Source of the DNA: Bacillota bacterium
GTDB taxonomy: Bacteria; Bacillota; Clostridia; Peptostreptococcales; Anaerovoracaceae
Direction of reading: 5' to 3'
NCBI GenBank assembly: GCA_017621195.1
Contig: JAGATO010000278.1
Coordinates: 1 to 6,209 of the forward strand
DNA: 6,209 bases
In this document: positions 1-6,209 of the stretch, one piece after another
Layout: each line of letters begins with the position of its first letter
Numbering within the stretch: position 1 is the first letter of the stretch
Notes under the pieces: model-generated
Database searches by the model: none
What the model saw: the letters and a program-made list of their open reading frames with translations, nothing else
Told to the model about the DNA's origin: nothing
Program-made: the position numbers and the translations under genes

Positions 1-483
1 GGAAAAGACACCGTCCTGAATGACCACTTCCCGATCCGTTCCTTTGTACAGCCAGCTGCCGCTTCCAGCGTACTCGCCCTCGCTGTTTTCCCGGACGAAG
101 ATCATGTCGATATCCTCCCTTTTCACATCCTTCAACGGACAAGGAGCACCGTTCAGCAGCTTGACGGGACGGAGGTTGATGTACTGGTCAAAGCCTTTGC
201 GGATCCGCAATAACAGATCCCATAAGGAGATGTGATCAGGAACGCCAGGTGCGCCCACAGCGCCCAGAATGATGGCATCGTGCTCAGCCAGCCGTTCCAT
301 GCCGTCCTCATCCATCATCTTTCCCTGTTCCAGATAATATTCGCAGCCCCAGGGAAAATGGGTGACTTCGAAGCGGAATCTTCCGTCGATCTCGGCGATG
401 TGGTCCAGGACCCGAAGTCCTTCCGCCACCACTTCCTTGCCCACCCCGTCGCCGGGAATGGACGCAATCTTATATGTTTTCAT
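1..483 (-). CDS. dmlA: D-malate / tartrate dehydrogenase (decarboxylating), N-terminal part, runs off the left edge
   Basis: Family: cytosolic NAD- and divalent-metal-dependent beta-decarboxylating dehydrogenase, relative of 3-isopropylmalate and isocitrate dehydrogenases. DmlA/TtuC enzymes convert D-malate to pyruvate and CO2, and some oxidise tartrate. Seen: 161 codons, under half of the usual ~360. They include the IPGDGVG motif (residues 9-15), EYYLEQGKMM, GAVGAPGVPDHISLWDLL (about 75-91), the substrate-arginine stretch RKGFDQYINLRP (95-106) and VRENSEGEYAG (130-140). R95, R105 and R131 match the three substrate-binding arginines of isopropylmalate dehydrogenase. The PDHISLW and FDQYINLRP wording follows DmlA/TtuC rather than LeuB. 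Start: ATG at 483 is chosen because AAAGG lies 8 nt upstream; an in-frame ATG at 489 would leave only 2 nt. It follows the M20 gene by 51 bp on the same strand, so co-transcription is likely. The cofactor lysine/aspartate part is outside the window. D-malate, tartrate and isopropylmalate cannot be told apart from this fragment. Confidence 0.87.
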   Translation of the reverse strand, partial: MKTYKIASIPGDGVGKEVVAEGLRVLDHIAEIDGRFRFEVTHFPWGCEYYLEQGKMMDEDGMERLAEHDAIILGAVGAPGVPDHISLWDLLLRIRKGFDQYINLRPVKLLNGAPCPLKDVKREDIDMIFVRENSEGEYAGSGSWLYKGTDREVVIQDGVFS

Positions 484-534
484 ATCCATTACCTTTCTTC
501 TCTTGTGACGTCCCGATCTACATGGAACCTTCTC

Positions 535-1662
535 CTATGGGCGGATCCCCGCCAGCTGGCCGAACAGACGGGCTGCTTGAGGAATCTGATCGTCCGGATA
601 GTCGAACGCCACCGTATGGGCCGACGGAGAATCCTCGCCGTTGCCGATGAGGATGTAAGCGCCCGGCGTATTCTTCATAAAATATCCGAAGTCCTCAGAT
701 CCCCGTTCGAAGGACTCCCATTCGTGCCATTTCTGCCCCAGAACATCGCAGGCTTCCTTGACACGATCCACGGCTTCCGGCCAGCTTCTCGTTTCGGGGA
801 ATACGTCGTGATAGGAGAAGTCGATCTCCAGTCCGTACTGCTGAGCCTGAGCCGTTGCCAGATCCTCGATCTCCTTCTGCAGGGCATCCAGCTCCGGTTC
901 GTTTTCCGCCCGCAGCGTCAGAAGCAGCTTGCCCTTGGAGGCGGAGCAGCCGAAGGCCCGTTCGCCGACATCGATCTGAATGACGGTGCAAAGAACCAGT
1001 CCCTCGTATCTTCCGGGGGCGATCATCTCCGGAATGGCCGTGACGATGTTGCAGACCGCCAGTGCCGGGTTTCTTCCGTGTTCCGGCTGGCTGGCATGGG
1101 ACGGCGCTCCCACGAAGCTGATCTCCATGCCCTCCGATGCGCAGTTGTTGATGCCGGGCCGAATGACTACCAGATCCTTCTCCATGCCCTCACAGTTGTG
1201 ATAGGCGTAGACCTCGTCCACCTTCTCCTCCTCCATAACGACACAGCAATACTTTCCGCCGTCGCCGATCTCCTCAGCGTGCTGGAAGACGAAGATGACG
1301 TTGTTGTCCGCACCAGCTTCATTGATTTCTACGGCAAAGGCCGCCAGCGTTGCCGCATGGCCATCGTGGCCGCACTTGTGGCCGACGCCAGCAACGACGC
1401 TACGCCAGGGTGCGTCGATCTCATCCTCTACCGGCAGAGCGTCAAAATCCGCTCGGAAAGCGATGGTCTTTGCCTGGGGATTATCGCTGCGGTAGGCCGC
1501 ATAGAACCACTTTCCGCGGTCGTACAGCTCCAGTCCGGGAGCATTTTCCTTGATAAAATCTATCAAACGCCGCTTCGTCTCCACTTCTTCATTGGATAAC
1601 TCGGGGTGCTGGTGGAGCGTATGCCGCAATTCCACTGCTTTTTGATACAATTCATCCTTCAT
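535..1662 (-). CDS. M20 family amidohydrolase / metallopeptidase (M20D-like)
   Basis: Family: cytosolic metal-dependent hydrolase of the aminoacylase / hippurate hydrolase / IAA-amino acid hydrolase type, which cleaves the amide bond of N-acyl amino acids or similar compounds. Seen (375 aa, slightly short for the family): HQHPELSNEE (17-26), RADFDALPVED (70-80), GHKCGHDGHAA (94-104) with metal ligands C97 and H99, QHAEE (127-131) with the general-base E130 and metal ligand E131, YHN with H155, the dimerisation-domain motif GAPSHASQPEHGRNP with H189, SEDFGYF (322-328), and H349 as the probable last ligand. All catalytic positions appear intact. No signal peptide or membrane segment is seen. 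ATG at 1662 is preceded by AGAAAGGA 9 nt upstream. A sigma-A-like promoter lies at 1713-1740. It is the first gene of a probable operon with dmlA and is divergent from a LysR regulator. The substrate is not predictable from sequence; the neighbour suggests an amide linked to dicarboxylate or hydroxy-acid catabolism (inference). Confidence 0.92.
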   Translation of the reverse strand: MKDELYQKAVELRHTLHQHPELSNEEVETKRRLIDFIKENAPGLELYDRGKWFYAAYRSDNPQAKTIAFRADFDALPVEDEIDAPWRSVVAGVGHKCGHDGHAATLAAFAVEINEAGADNNVIFVFQHAEEIGDGGKYCCVVMEEEKVDEVYAYHNCEGMEKDLVVIRPGINNCASEGMEISFVGAPSHASQPEHGRNPALAVCNIVTAIPEMIAPGRYEGLVLCTVIQIDVGERAFGCSASKGKLLLTLRAENEPELDALQKEIEDLATAQAQQYGLEIDFSYHDVFPETRSWPEAVDRVKEACDVLGQKWHEWESFERGSEDFGYFMKNTPGAYILIGNGEDSPSAHTVAFDYPDDQIPQAARLFGQLAGIRP

Positions 1663-1712
1663 AATGGCACATCCTTTCTGATCTGATGGATCAAAGTTCT
1701 GTCTCTACTTTC

Positions 1713-1740
1713 ATTGTAGCGAAAAATGATTTTTTGTAAA
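1713..1740 (-). promoter_or_regulatory. sigma-A-type promoter of the M20-dmlA operon
   Basis: Read on the - strand, TTTACA (1740-1735) and TACAAT (1718-1713) are separated by 16 bp. Both hexamers are one mismatch from consensus and the spacer is AT-rich. Transcription would start near 1706, giving a leader of about 44 nt that carries the AGAAAGGA ribosome-binding site at 1679-1672. The position is just downstream of the putative LysR dyad. Confidence 0.65.
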
Positions 1741-1750
1741 ATACAGATAT

Positions 1751-1766
1751 TTCATCAGTTGATAAA
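1751..1766. promoter_or_regulatory. Imperfect dyad, possible second LysR contact site
   Basis: TTcATCAgtTGATaAA has six of eight arm positions paired around the centre 1758/1759. It overlaps the left half of the perfect dyad at 1762-1776 and lies between that dyad and the -35 box of the M20 promoter. This resembles the tandem recognition and activation sites of LysR promoters. The assignment is inference only. Confidence 0.3.
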
Positions 1767-1776
1767 TGTAATTTAT
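1762..1776. promoter_or_regulatory. Putative LysR-type operator (perfect T-N11-A dyad)
   Basis: ATAAAT-GTA-ATTTAT is a perfect 15-bp inverted repeat that contains the LysR consensus T-N11-A at 1763-1775. Its centre (1769) lies about 63 bp upstream of the predicted start of the M20-dmlA transcript. That is the usual place for the recognition site of an autoregulating, divergently encoded LysR protein. An imperfect dyad overlaps it on the operon side (1751-1766). The region is AT-rich, so some chance palindromes are expected. Confidence 0.5.
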
Positions 1777-1784
1777 GTTTTCTC

Positions 1785-1813
1785 TTGTTTCTTTTATGAT
1801 TTTCATATAAGAT
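1785..1813 (+). promoter_or_regulatory. Possible promoter of the LysR regulator gene
   Basis: TTGTTT (1785-1790) and TAAGAT (1808-1813) are spaced by 17 bp, with a start expected near 1820 and a leader of about 24 nt. TATAAG at 1806-1811 with a 15-bp spacer is an alternative -10. The putative operator at 1762-1776 lies just upstream, consistent with autoregulation. The hexamers are weaker than those of the opposing promoter. Confidence 0.35.
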
Positions 1814-1843
1814 TATTGTAAGAACAGTGGGAGGTAAACTTCG

Positions 1844-2737
1844 ATGTATCTGGAACAATTAAAACATTTTATTACCGTCGCGCAGCTTGGCAGCGTAACC
1901 CGGGCTGCAGAGCAGCTTCACGTGTCCCAACCCGCCGTCAGCTATTCCTTAAAGACGCTGGAAGAAGAACTGGGAGTCAGCCTGTTCAGGCGTGTCAAAA
2001 AGCGTCTGACCCTGACGGAAGAGGGCGCGTATTATTTTACCCACGTCAGCTCCATCCTGTCCCAGCTGGAGACCATCAACGGTGAAATGCAAAACCTGGG
2101 GACAAAGAAACGCTCTCTGCGGATCGGAGTTCCTCCCATGATCGGCACGTTTTTATTTCCCCAGATCTTTTCCACGGTGCAGACCCATGCCGACGACATG
2201 ACTTTCGAGCCGGTGGAAGGCGGTTCCTTTGAGCTCCAGGCGGAAATCGAACAGGAGACCATCGACATGGCCATCGTTTCCATACCCCACGATACCGTTC
2301 CCACCTCTCCGTCCCTGTCCTATCACAAGCTGTCCGCCGTAGAGCTGGTGTACTGCGTCTCCAACGACCATCCCCTGGCCGGCCGCGATACCGTGGATAT
2401 GGCCGAGCTGAAGAACGAAACGCTGATCCTGTATCGCGGCGGTTACGCCCATACGGAGCGGCTGGAAGCGGCCTTTCAGAAAGCCCGGATTTCGCCCAAC
2501 GTGATCTTCCGCACCAATCAGTTTCAGACCATTCTGTCCTTCGTCCGCCGCAATCTGGCGTCTTCTTTCTTTTATTACGACGCCATCCGCGATACGCCTG
2601 GCATTTCCATCCTTCACCTGAGCGAACCCATCCTGCTGGATCTTCACATCATCTGGAAGAACAACCGGCCGCTGTTTCGCGAAGCAAAGCAGTTCTTAAA
2701 GCTGCTGCAGGATTACACGTATTCCACAGAGGATTGA
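1844..2737 (+). CDS. LysR-type transcriptional regulator
   Basis: Role: DNA-binding regulator that likely controls the divergent M20-dmlA operon and its own gene in response to a small metabolite. Seen: 297 aa, the normal LysR length. The N-terminal winged helix-turn-helix covers about residues 1-60, with the signature SVTRAAEQLHVSQPAVSYSL (17-36), LEEELGVSLFRR (39-50) and LTLTEEG (55-61). A linker helix follows (about 62-88). The periplasmic-binding-like effector domain starts at RSLRIGVPPMIG (90-101) and runs to the C-terminus. ATG at 1844 has GGAGG 9 nt upstream (1830-1834). Neighbours: 181 bp separate it from the divergent M20 gene. At its 3' end it converges with the acetyltransferase gene, only 31 bp away. 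The layout matches E. coli dmlR/dmlA, but sequence alone does not show that this is DmlR. The effector is unknown; D-malate, tartrate or the M20 substrate are candidates. Confidence 0.95.
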   Translation: MYLEQLKHFITVAQLGSVTRAAEQLHVSQPAVSYSLKTLEEELGVSLFRRVKKRLTLTEEGAYYFTHVSSILSQLETINGEMQNLGTKKRSLRIGVPPMIGTFLFPQIFSTVQTHADDMTFEPVEGGSFELQAEIEQETIDMAIVSIPHDTVPTSPSLSYHKLSAVELVYCVSNDHPLAGRDTVDMAELKNETLILYRGGYAHTERLEAAFQKARISPNVIFRTNQFQTILSFVRRNLASSFFYYDAIRDTPGISILHLSEPILLDLHIIWKNNRPLFREAKQFLKLLQDYTYSTED

Positions 2738-2768
2738 GTTCGGTTTTCGGAGCCGTCCGCCTTTCCCG

Positions 2769-3377
2769 TCAGATCAGGAGATCCAGCTTCGAATCCGCTT
2801 CCGTGATGGGCCGCAGAGGCTTACAGGGAACGCCCACAGCCAGATATCCGGCGGGAATGTCCTTTGTCACCACGCTGCCCGCGCCGATCACCGCACCGTC
2901 ACCGATGGTGACGCCGTCCAGTACCACCACGTTTGATGCCAGCCATACATTGTTTCCGATGGTGATCCCTCTGCAGAATTCCGACATGGAAACGTGACCG
3001 TCGGGATATTCCATAAAGCAGCGCTCTCTGGCGATCAGCGGATGGTTAGTGGCCATCAGCGAAACGTTGGGTCCGAACATCACATTGTCGCCGATGGTGA
3101 TCCTGGCGTCGTCCATAACCGTCAGGTTGAAGTTGGCAAAGAAGTTTTCGCCGATGAAGGTATGGCTTCCGTAGTTGAACTGGATCGGTCCCTGAAAGTA
3201 ATACTTCTCTCCGATGGCCCCGATAAATTCCCTGACCATGGGAAGCCGGGCCTCATCGTACTCGTCCATGCCGTTGAACCGGCGGCACAGCTCGTGAGCC
3301 TTGTGCTTGATGTCTCTCAGCTCCTTCGTCCTGGCGTCGAACAGCTTTCCCTGAAAAATTTTTTCTTCTTCTGTCAT
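2769..3377 (-). CDS. Maltose/galactoside-type O-acetyltransferase (left-handed beta-helix, LacA/Maa/NodL family)
   Basis: Role in the family: cytosolic acetyl-CoA-dependent acetylation of a sugar or sugar-like acceptor. Seen: 202 aa, the usual length for LacA/Maa. An N-terminal Mac-type helical region (about 1-55, TEEEKIFQGKLFDARTKEL) precedes hexapeptide-repeat turns (about 65-185), including FIGENFFANFNLT, ITIGDNVMFGPNVSL, ITIGNNVWLASNVVV, VTIGDGAVIGAGSVVTKDIPAG and VGVPCKPLR. Aligned by eye to E. coli LacA, the catalytic His115 corresponds to H112 (TNHPL), Asn85 to N82 and Asp17 to D14. Ser71 is replaced by N68, so the acceptor may differ from a galactoside. ATG at 3377 has AAGGGA 5 nt and AGGAGG 11 nt upstream. 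It starts 29 bp after the stop of the EAL gene on the same strand, with no terminator or clear promoter between, so it is probably the second gene of that transcript. The acceptor is unknown. Confidence 0.93.
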   Translation of the reverse strand: MTEEEKIFQGKLFDARTKELRDIKHKAHELCRRFNGMDEYDEARLPMVREFIGAIGEKYYFQGPIQFNYGSHTFIGENFFANFNLTVMDDARITIGDNVMFGPNVSLMATNHPLIARERCFMEYPDGHVSMSEFCRGITIGNNVWLASNVVVLDGVTIGDGAVIGAGSVVTKDIPAGYLAVGVPCKPLRPITEADSKLDLLI

Positions 3378-3406
3378 TGCGATCCCTTCCTCCTGTCTCG
3401 CCTGGG

Positions 3407-5281
3407 TTACATGTGATTGTGGCTGCGAAGGAAGGCCAGATACTCTCCTTCAGGCAACGGACGGGAATAGTAGAATCCCTGAATGTAGTCGATCCCCTCC
3501 CGGATCATATCGGCACATTCCTGTTCCGTTTCGATGCCTTCCGCCACCAGCTTCAGACCCATGCCGTGGGCCATACCGATGACGGCCCGCACCACGTTCT
3601 GGGCCTTCGTCGACTGGAAAAACGCCTTGGATAAATCGTAGTCCATCTTGACGATGGATACCGGCATCTCCACCACGTACATCAGATTTGACTCACCCTT
3701 TCCGAAATCGTCCAGGGAAAACGTAAATCCATAATCGATCAGCCGTTTCATATTTTCCAACAGCACCTTCCGTGCGCCGATGGACGCCGTCTCCGTAATT
3801 TCCAGATTGATCAGTCCGGGAGAAAGATCGTATCGGCGGATGATGGAGATCAGGCGATCAGCCAGGTCGATTTTCTCGCACTGGACCACCGACAGATTGA
3901 TCTCTACATACCTCAGGCTCAGGGAAACGGCGTCGGATTCCTTTAAAAACCGGCAGACCTTATCAAAGACCCGCTCCCCCAGTTCCAGGATCTGTCCGTT
4001 TTCCTCCGCCACGGAAATAAATCGGGCCGGAGAAAGGTATCCGCCTTCCTTCGATCGAATCCGAACGAGAGCTTCGGCAGAAGCAAAGCAGTTCTGCTGT
4101 GTGGAATAGATGGGCTGGAAGAAGACTTCCACCCGGTCTTCCTTCAGAGCGGCTGTGATTTCCTGTTCCATCAGGTGCCGCTCCCGATACCATTTTACCT
4201 TGCCCTCATCGGCGATGATGAGATTCCCTTTTTCCTCCCGGTATTTTCCGGAAACGAAGGATAAGAACCGAAACAATTCCTCCATATCGGAGAAGGTTTC
4301 CGCCCGTGGAACCAGAACGCATCCCACCGCCTTACGGCTCAATTCCAGATCCGACAGCGCCGCAAGGATGGAATCGGCAGTGCGTTTCAGAGATTCGCTG
4401 TCGAAGCCGATCATCACGAGGCTCAGATTGATGTTTTTGAATATCAGGAAATTTCGATTTCGCGTGATCACGTGAAGAATGTCCTGCAGCGCTCCATCGG
4501 TATCGAAGCCCTGTATCTCGGAAAGCATCGTCCCGTCGACGGAGAGTTCAAGAACGCTGAATTCTCGCTGATACTCGTACAGCTGCTTCAGGTATTCCGC
4601 CAATGCGTAGGCGTTGAAACAGCCCAGCCGCCGGTCCAGATTGGCCTCCGGATTTTCCATGACGACGAACAGGATCAGCATTCCCAGAGCACTGGCAAAT
4701 CCCACGATCAGCAGGGCATTGTCCAAGAACTGGATGATGGCGCTGACGGTCCAGATGACCATCCACAAAGCGGTGGCAAACCGCCTCCGAGGATTCATCT
4801 GCTTGCGGAACACCCAGGTCATGGTCAGCGTGGTGATGATGTAAATGGCTACACACGCGTAGACCATCAGAACCGAAGCTCCGTAGGTATAAATATTCAC
4901 TCCGTCATCGAATATGTGGATTGGAAGAGCATAGATGACCGCGCTCTGAAGCCCCACCAGAACCCAAAGGCGGCGGTTGATACTGCGGTGCTTCGTCTCG
5001 GACACCAGATCCGCGATTACGTAGATCATGGCCGCATACGTTCCCCACAGCAATGTGATTATGTAAAATTTGCAGACGAAATCCACCAGAAGCGGTGGCA
5101 ATACGCTGCGGAAATAGATGGCTACTACGGAAAGAATATCTCCCACCAGACTGAGGGTAATGGGGTATAGCACCATGAAGAACACTTTTTCTTTATACAG
5201 ACGCAACGTTCGATGGCTCTTCAGGAAGATGATCAGCAGGACCAGAATGCACAAGCCACAAAGCTGTATCTGAATATTCAC
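3407..5281 (-). CDS. Membrane-anchored c-di-GMP phosphodiesterase: 7TM sensor, degenerate GGDEF, intact EAL
   Basis: Role: EAL domains hydrolyse cyclic di-GMP to pGpG, so this is a likely membrane receptor that lowers c-di-GMP. Seen (624 aa): seven hydrophobic segments at about 4-20, 33-57, 64-91, 105-123, 131-157, 169-187 and 188-208, resembling the 7TM N-terminal region of some histidine kinases. A GGDEF-like domain follows (about 211-358); it keeps a start like LDRRLGCFNAYAL but reads KNINLS where GGDEF should stand (about 282-287), so it is very unlikely to make c-di-GMP. The EAL domain (about 366-620) keeps EALVR (E403), N462, LEITET (E494, E497), DDFGKG (D524, D525), K545, AEGIET (E581) and QGFYYSRPLP (Q601), so catalysis is expected. 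The start codon is GTG at 5281, fixed by AAGGAGGAGGTGA directly upstream with 7 nt between AGGAGG and GTG. It is the first gene of a probable operon with the acetyltransferase. The input signal is unknown. Confidence 0.94.
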   Translation of the reverse strand: MNIQIQLCGLCILVLLIIFLKSHRTLRLYKEKVFFMVLYPITLSLVGDILSVVAIYFRSVLPPLLVDFVCKFYIITLLWGTYAAMIYVIADLVSETKHRSINRRLWVLVGLQSAVIYALPIHIFDDGVNIYTYGASVLMVYACVAIYIITTLTMTWVFRKQMNPRRRFATALWMVIWTVSAIIQFLDNALLIVGFASALGMLILFVVMENPEANLDRRLGCFNAYALAEYLKQLYEYQREFSVLELSVDGTMLSEIQGFDTDGALQDILHVITRNRNFLIFKNINLSLVMIGFDSESLKRTADSILAALSDLELSRKAVGCVLVPRAETFSDMEELFRFLSFVSGKYREEKGNLIIADEGKVKWYRERHLMEQEITAALKEDRVEVFFQPIYSTQQNCFASAEALVRIRSKEGGYLSPARFISVAEENGQILELGERVFDKVCRFLKESDAVSLSLRYVEINLSVVQCEKIDLADRLISIIRRYDLSPGLINLEITETASIGARKVLLENMKRLIDYGFTFSLDDFGKGESNLMYVVEMPVSIVKMDYDLSKAFFQSTKAQNVVRAVIGMAHGMGLKLVAEGIETEQECADMIREGIDYIQGFYYSRPLPEGEYLAFLRSHNHM

Positions 5282-5285
5282 GTGT

Positions 5286-5298
5286 TCACCTCCTCCTT
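5286..5298 (-). promoter_or_regulatory. Strong ribosome-binding site that fixes the GTG start of the EAL gene
   Basis: The - strand reads AAGGAGGAGGTGA, a near-complete match to the 16S anti-Shine-Dalgarno sequence with a doubled GGAGG, 7 nt before GTG at 5281. The other nearby GTG, inside GGAGGTGA, is out of frame and stops at once. No ATG is as well placed. Confidence 0.8.
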
Positions 5299-5317
5299 GG
5301 TCGATTCTTCTTTTTTT

Positions 5318-5346
5318 ATCGTATCAAATTTCCGCACCATCCGCAA
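5318..5346 (-). promoter_or_regulatory. Probable promoter of the EAL-acetyltransferase operon
   Basis: On the - strand TTGCGG (5346-5341) and TACGAT (5323-5318) are spaced by exactly 17 bp. Transcription would start near 5311 and leave a leader of about 30 nt, too short for a riboswitch. The -35 box sits right at the end of the T-rich tail of the upstream terminator. Confidence 0.55.
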
Positions 5347-5397
5347 GAAAAAACAGAGAAAACGCCGTTTCTGTCACGGAATCGTGCAGAAGCGGCG
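5346..5397 (-). terminator. Rho-independent terminator after aspS
   Basis: On the - strand CGCCGCTTCTG (5397-5387) pairs with CAGAAACGGCG (5373-5363), with one C/A mismatch. CAC/GTG extends the stem inside, beyond a bulged A, and closes a small loop. It is followed by TTTTCTCTGTTTTTT. It begins about 18 bp after the aspS stop codon. Confidence 0.88.
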
Positions 5398-5415
5398 CTC
5401 CTTGTAAAATCAATC

Positions 5416-6209
5416 TTATCTCAGCTTGATGTGCACTTCACGCAGCTGCTTTTCTTCGACCTCGGAGGGCGAGTTGAACAGCAGGTCCTGTGCGTTGGAG
5501 GTCAGCGGGAAGGCGATGACCTCGCGAATGTTCTCCTCTTCTTCCAGAAGCATGACCATGCGGTCTACGCCGGGAGCCATGCCTGCGTGAGGCGGTGCTC
5601 CGTACTGGAAGGCATTGTATAAGGCGCTGAACTTCTGCTTCACCGTCTCTTCACTGTAGCCGGCGATCTCGAACGCCTTGACCATAATGTCGGGTCGATG
5701 GTTGCGGACAGCACCTGAGGACAGTTCCACGCCGTTGCAGACGATATCGTACTGGTAGGCCTTGATGTCCAGCGGGTTCATGTGGAGCAGAGCGTCCATT
5801 TCCCCCTGAGGCATGGAGAACGGATTGTGTGTGAAGTCGATCTTTCCCGTCTCCTCGTTGATCTCGTACATGGGGAAGTCCGTGATGTAGCAGAATTCGA
5901 ATCTGGACGTATCGATGAGATCCATGCGCTTCGCTACCTCCGTACGAATCTGACCTGCGAACTTTTCCACCACGCCCTTTTCATCGCTGATGAAGTACAG
6001 GACGTCATTCGGCTTCAGGTTCATTCTCTCTGCCAGTTCCACCTTCTGTTCGTCGGTGAGGAACTTGTCGATGGGGCCCTTGTAGGTCAGATCTTCCTTC
6101 ACGGAGATGTAACCCAGACCCTTCATGCCGATACCGGTTGCGAACTTTTCCATGGAGCTGAAGAAGGACTTGGACTTCTTTGCCATGCCGGGAACCACGA
6201 TACCGCGAA
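5416..6209 (-). CDS. aspS: Aspartyl-tRNA synthetase, C-terminal part, 5' end outside the window
   Basis: Role: cytosolic class II synthetase that charges tRNA-Asp with aspartate (or tRNA-Asp and tRNA-Asn, if non-discriminating). Seen: 263 complete codons, under half of the ~590-residue bacterial enzyme, reading in from the right edge as RGIVVPGMAKKS. The part includes the end of the bacterial GAD insertion domain (about the first 100 residues), FCYITDFPMYE, the DFTHNPFSMPQ element, the CNGVELSSGAVRNHRPDIM active-site region, class II motif 3 as GAPPHAGMAPGVDRMVMLL, and the typical tail NAQDLLFNSPSEVEEKQLREVHIKLR. The presence of the GAD insertion marks the bacterial-type enzyme. Motif 3 has HAG where many homologues have HGG. 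The stop is TAA at 5416-5418, followed by a strong terminator. tRNA specificity cannot be judged because the anticodon-binding domain is outside the window. Confidence 0.97.
   Translation of the reverse strand, partial: RGIVVPGMAKKSKSFFSSMEKFATGIGMKGLGYISVKEDLTYKGPIDKFLTDEQKVELAERMNLKPNDVLYFISDEKGVVEKFAGQIRTEVAKRMDLIDTSRFEFCYITDFPMYEINEETGKIDFTHNPFSMPQGEMDALLHMNPLDIKAYQYDIVCNGVELSSGAVRNHRPDIMVKAFEIAGYSEETVKQKFSALYNAFQYGAPPHAGMAPGVDRMVMLLEEEENIREVIAFPLTSNAQDLLFNSPSEVEEKQLREVHIKLR

Noticed and set aside
232..1599. A 455-codon open frame on the + strand, antisense to the M20 and dehydrogenase genes
   Set aside because: The - strand frames carry complete, motif-rich enzymes. The + strand product has no recognisable domain and no convincing ribosome-binding site, and it spans two real genes and their gap. 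It is a by-product of stop-poor codon use on the other strand.
1684..1693. Short palindrome TGAT-GG-ATCA in the leader of the M20 operon, resembling the TGAT/ATCA arms of the upstream dyad
   Set aside because: It is only 4 bp per arm, lies downstream of the predicted transcription start and lacks T-N11-A spacing. Chance occurrence is likely.
1663..1843. Possible riboswitch or small RNA in the 181-bp divergent gap
   Set aside because: Both predicted leaders are short (about 44 and 24 nt), and no conserved riboswitch core or strong hairpin is seen. Promoters and dyads explain the gap.
2738..2768. Possible bidirectional terminator between the convergent LysR and acetyltransferase genes
   Set aside because: Only a 4-bp stem (CGGA/TCCG) can be formed and no U-rich tail follows on either strand. 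No intrinsic terminator is supported.
4472..5170. A 232-codon open frame on the + strand, antisense to the sensor part of the EAL gene
   Set aside because: The - strand encodes clear membrane helices and a long intact domain protein. The + strand product is low-complexity, rich in Q, H and D, and resembles no family I recognise.

Overview
The window reads as ordinary chromosomal DNA from a Gram-positive anaerobe, most likely of the class Clostridia. This is inferred from strong AGGAGG-type ribosome-binding sites, sigma-A-like promoters in short AT-rich gaps, moderately GC-rich genes, and the sequence style of the aspartyl-tRNA synthetase and the M20 amidohydrolase. I see no mobile elements, CRISPR arrays, tRNA or rRNA genes. 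There are six genes, two of them cut by the window edges.

Left part (1-2737): a divergent regulator/catabolic locus. A LysR-type regulator runs on the + strand (1844-2737). Across a 181-bp AT-rich gap, an M20 family amidohydrolase (535-1662) and the N-terminal part of a D-malate/tartrate dehydrogenase (1-483, running off the left edge) are read on the - strand, probably as one operon. The gap holds a good sigma-A-type promoter for the operon, a weaker one for the regulator, and a perfect T-N11-A dyad placed where a LysR protein would be expected to bind. The dmlR/dmlA pair of E. coli, where a LysR regulator controls D-malate dehydrogenase, is a useful precedent. The M20 enzyme is the unusual extra member.

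Middle part (2769-5346): a two-gene - strand unit. It begins with a membrane-anchored c-di-GMP phosphodiesterase (seven predicted membrane segments, a GGDEF-like domain without its signature, and an EAL domain with all key residues; GTG start). It continues 29 bp later into a maltose/galactoside-type O-acetyltransferase. The unit has its own promoter just downstream of the aspS terminator and converges on the LysR gene.

Right part (5346-6209): the C-terminal 263 codons of aspS on the - strand, followed by a clear rho-independent terminator.

Nothing here is a clearly new system. The most interesting points are the M20-DmlA-LysR combination with its visible operator, and the receptor-like EAL protein co-transcribed with a sugar acetyltransferase.
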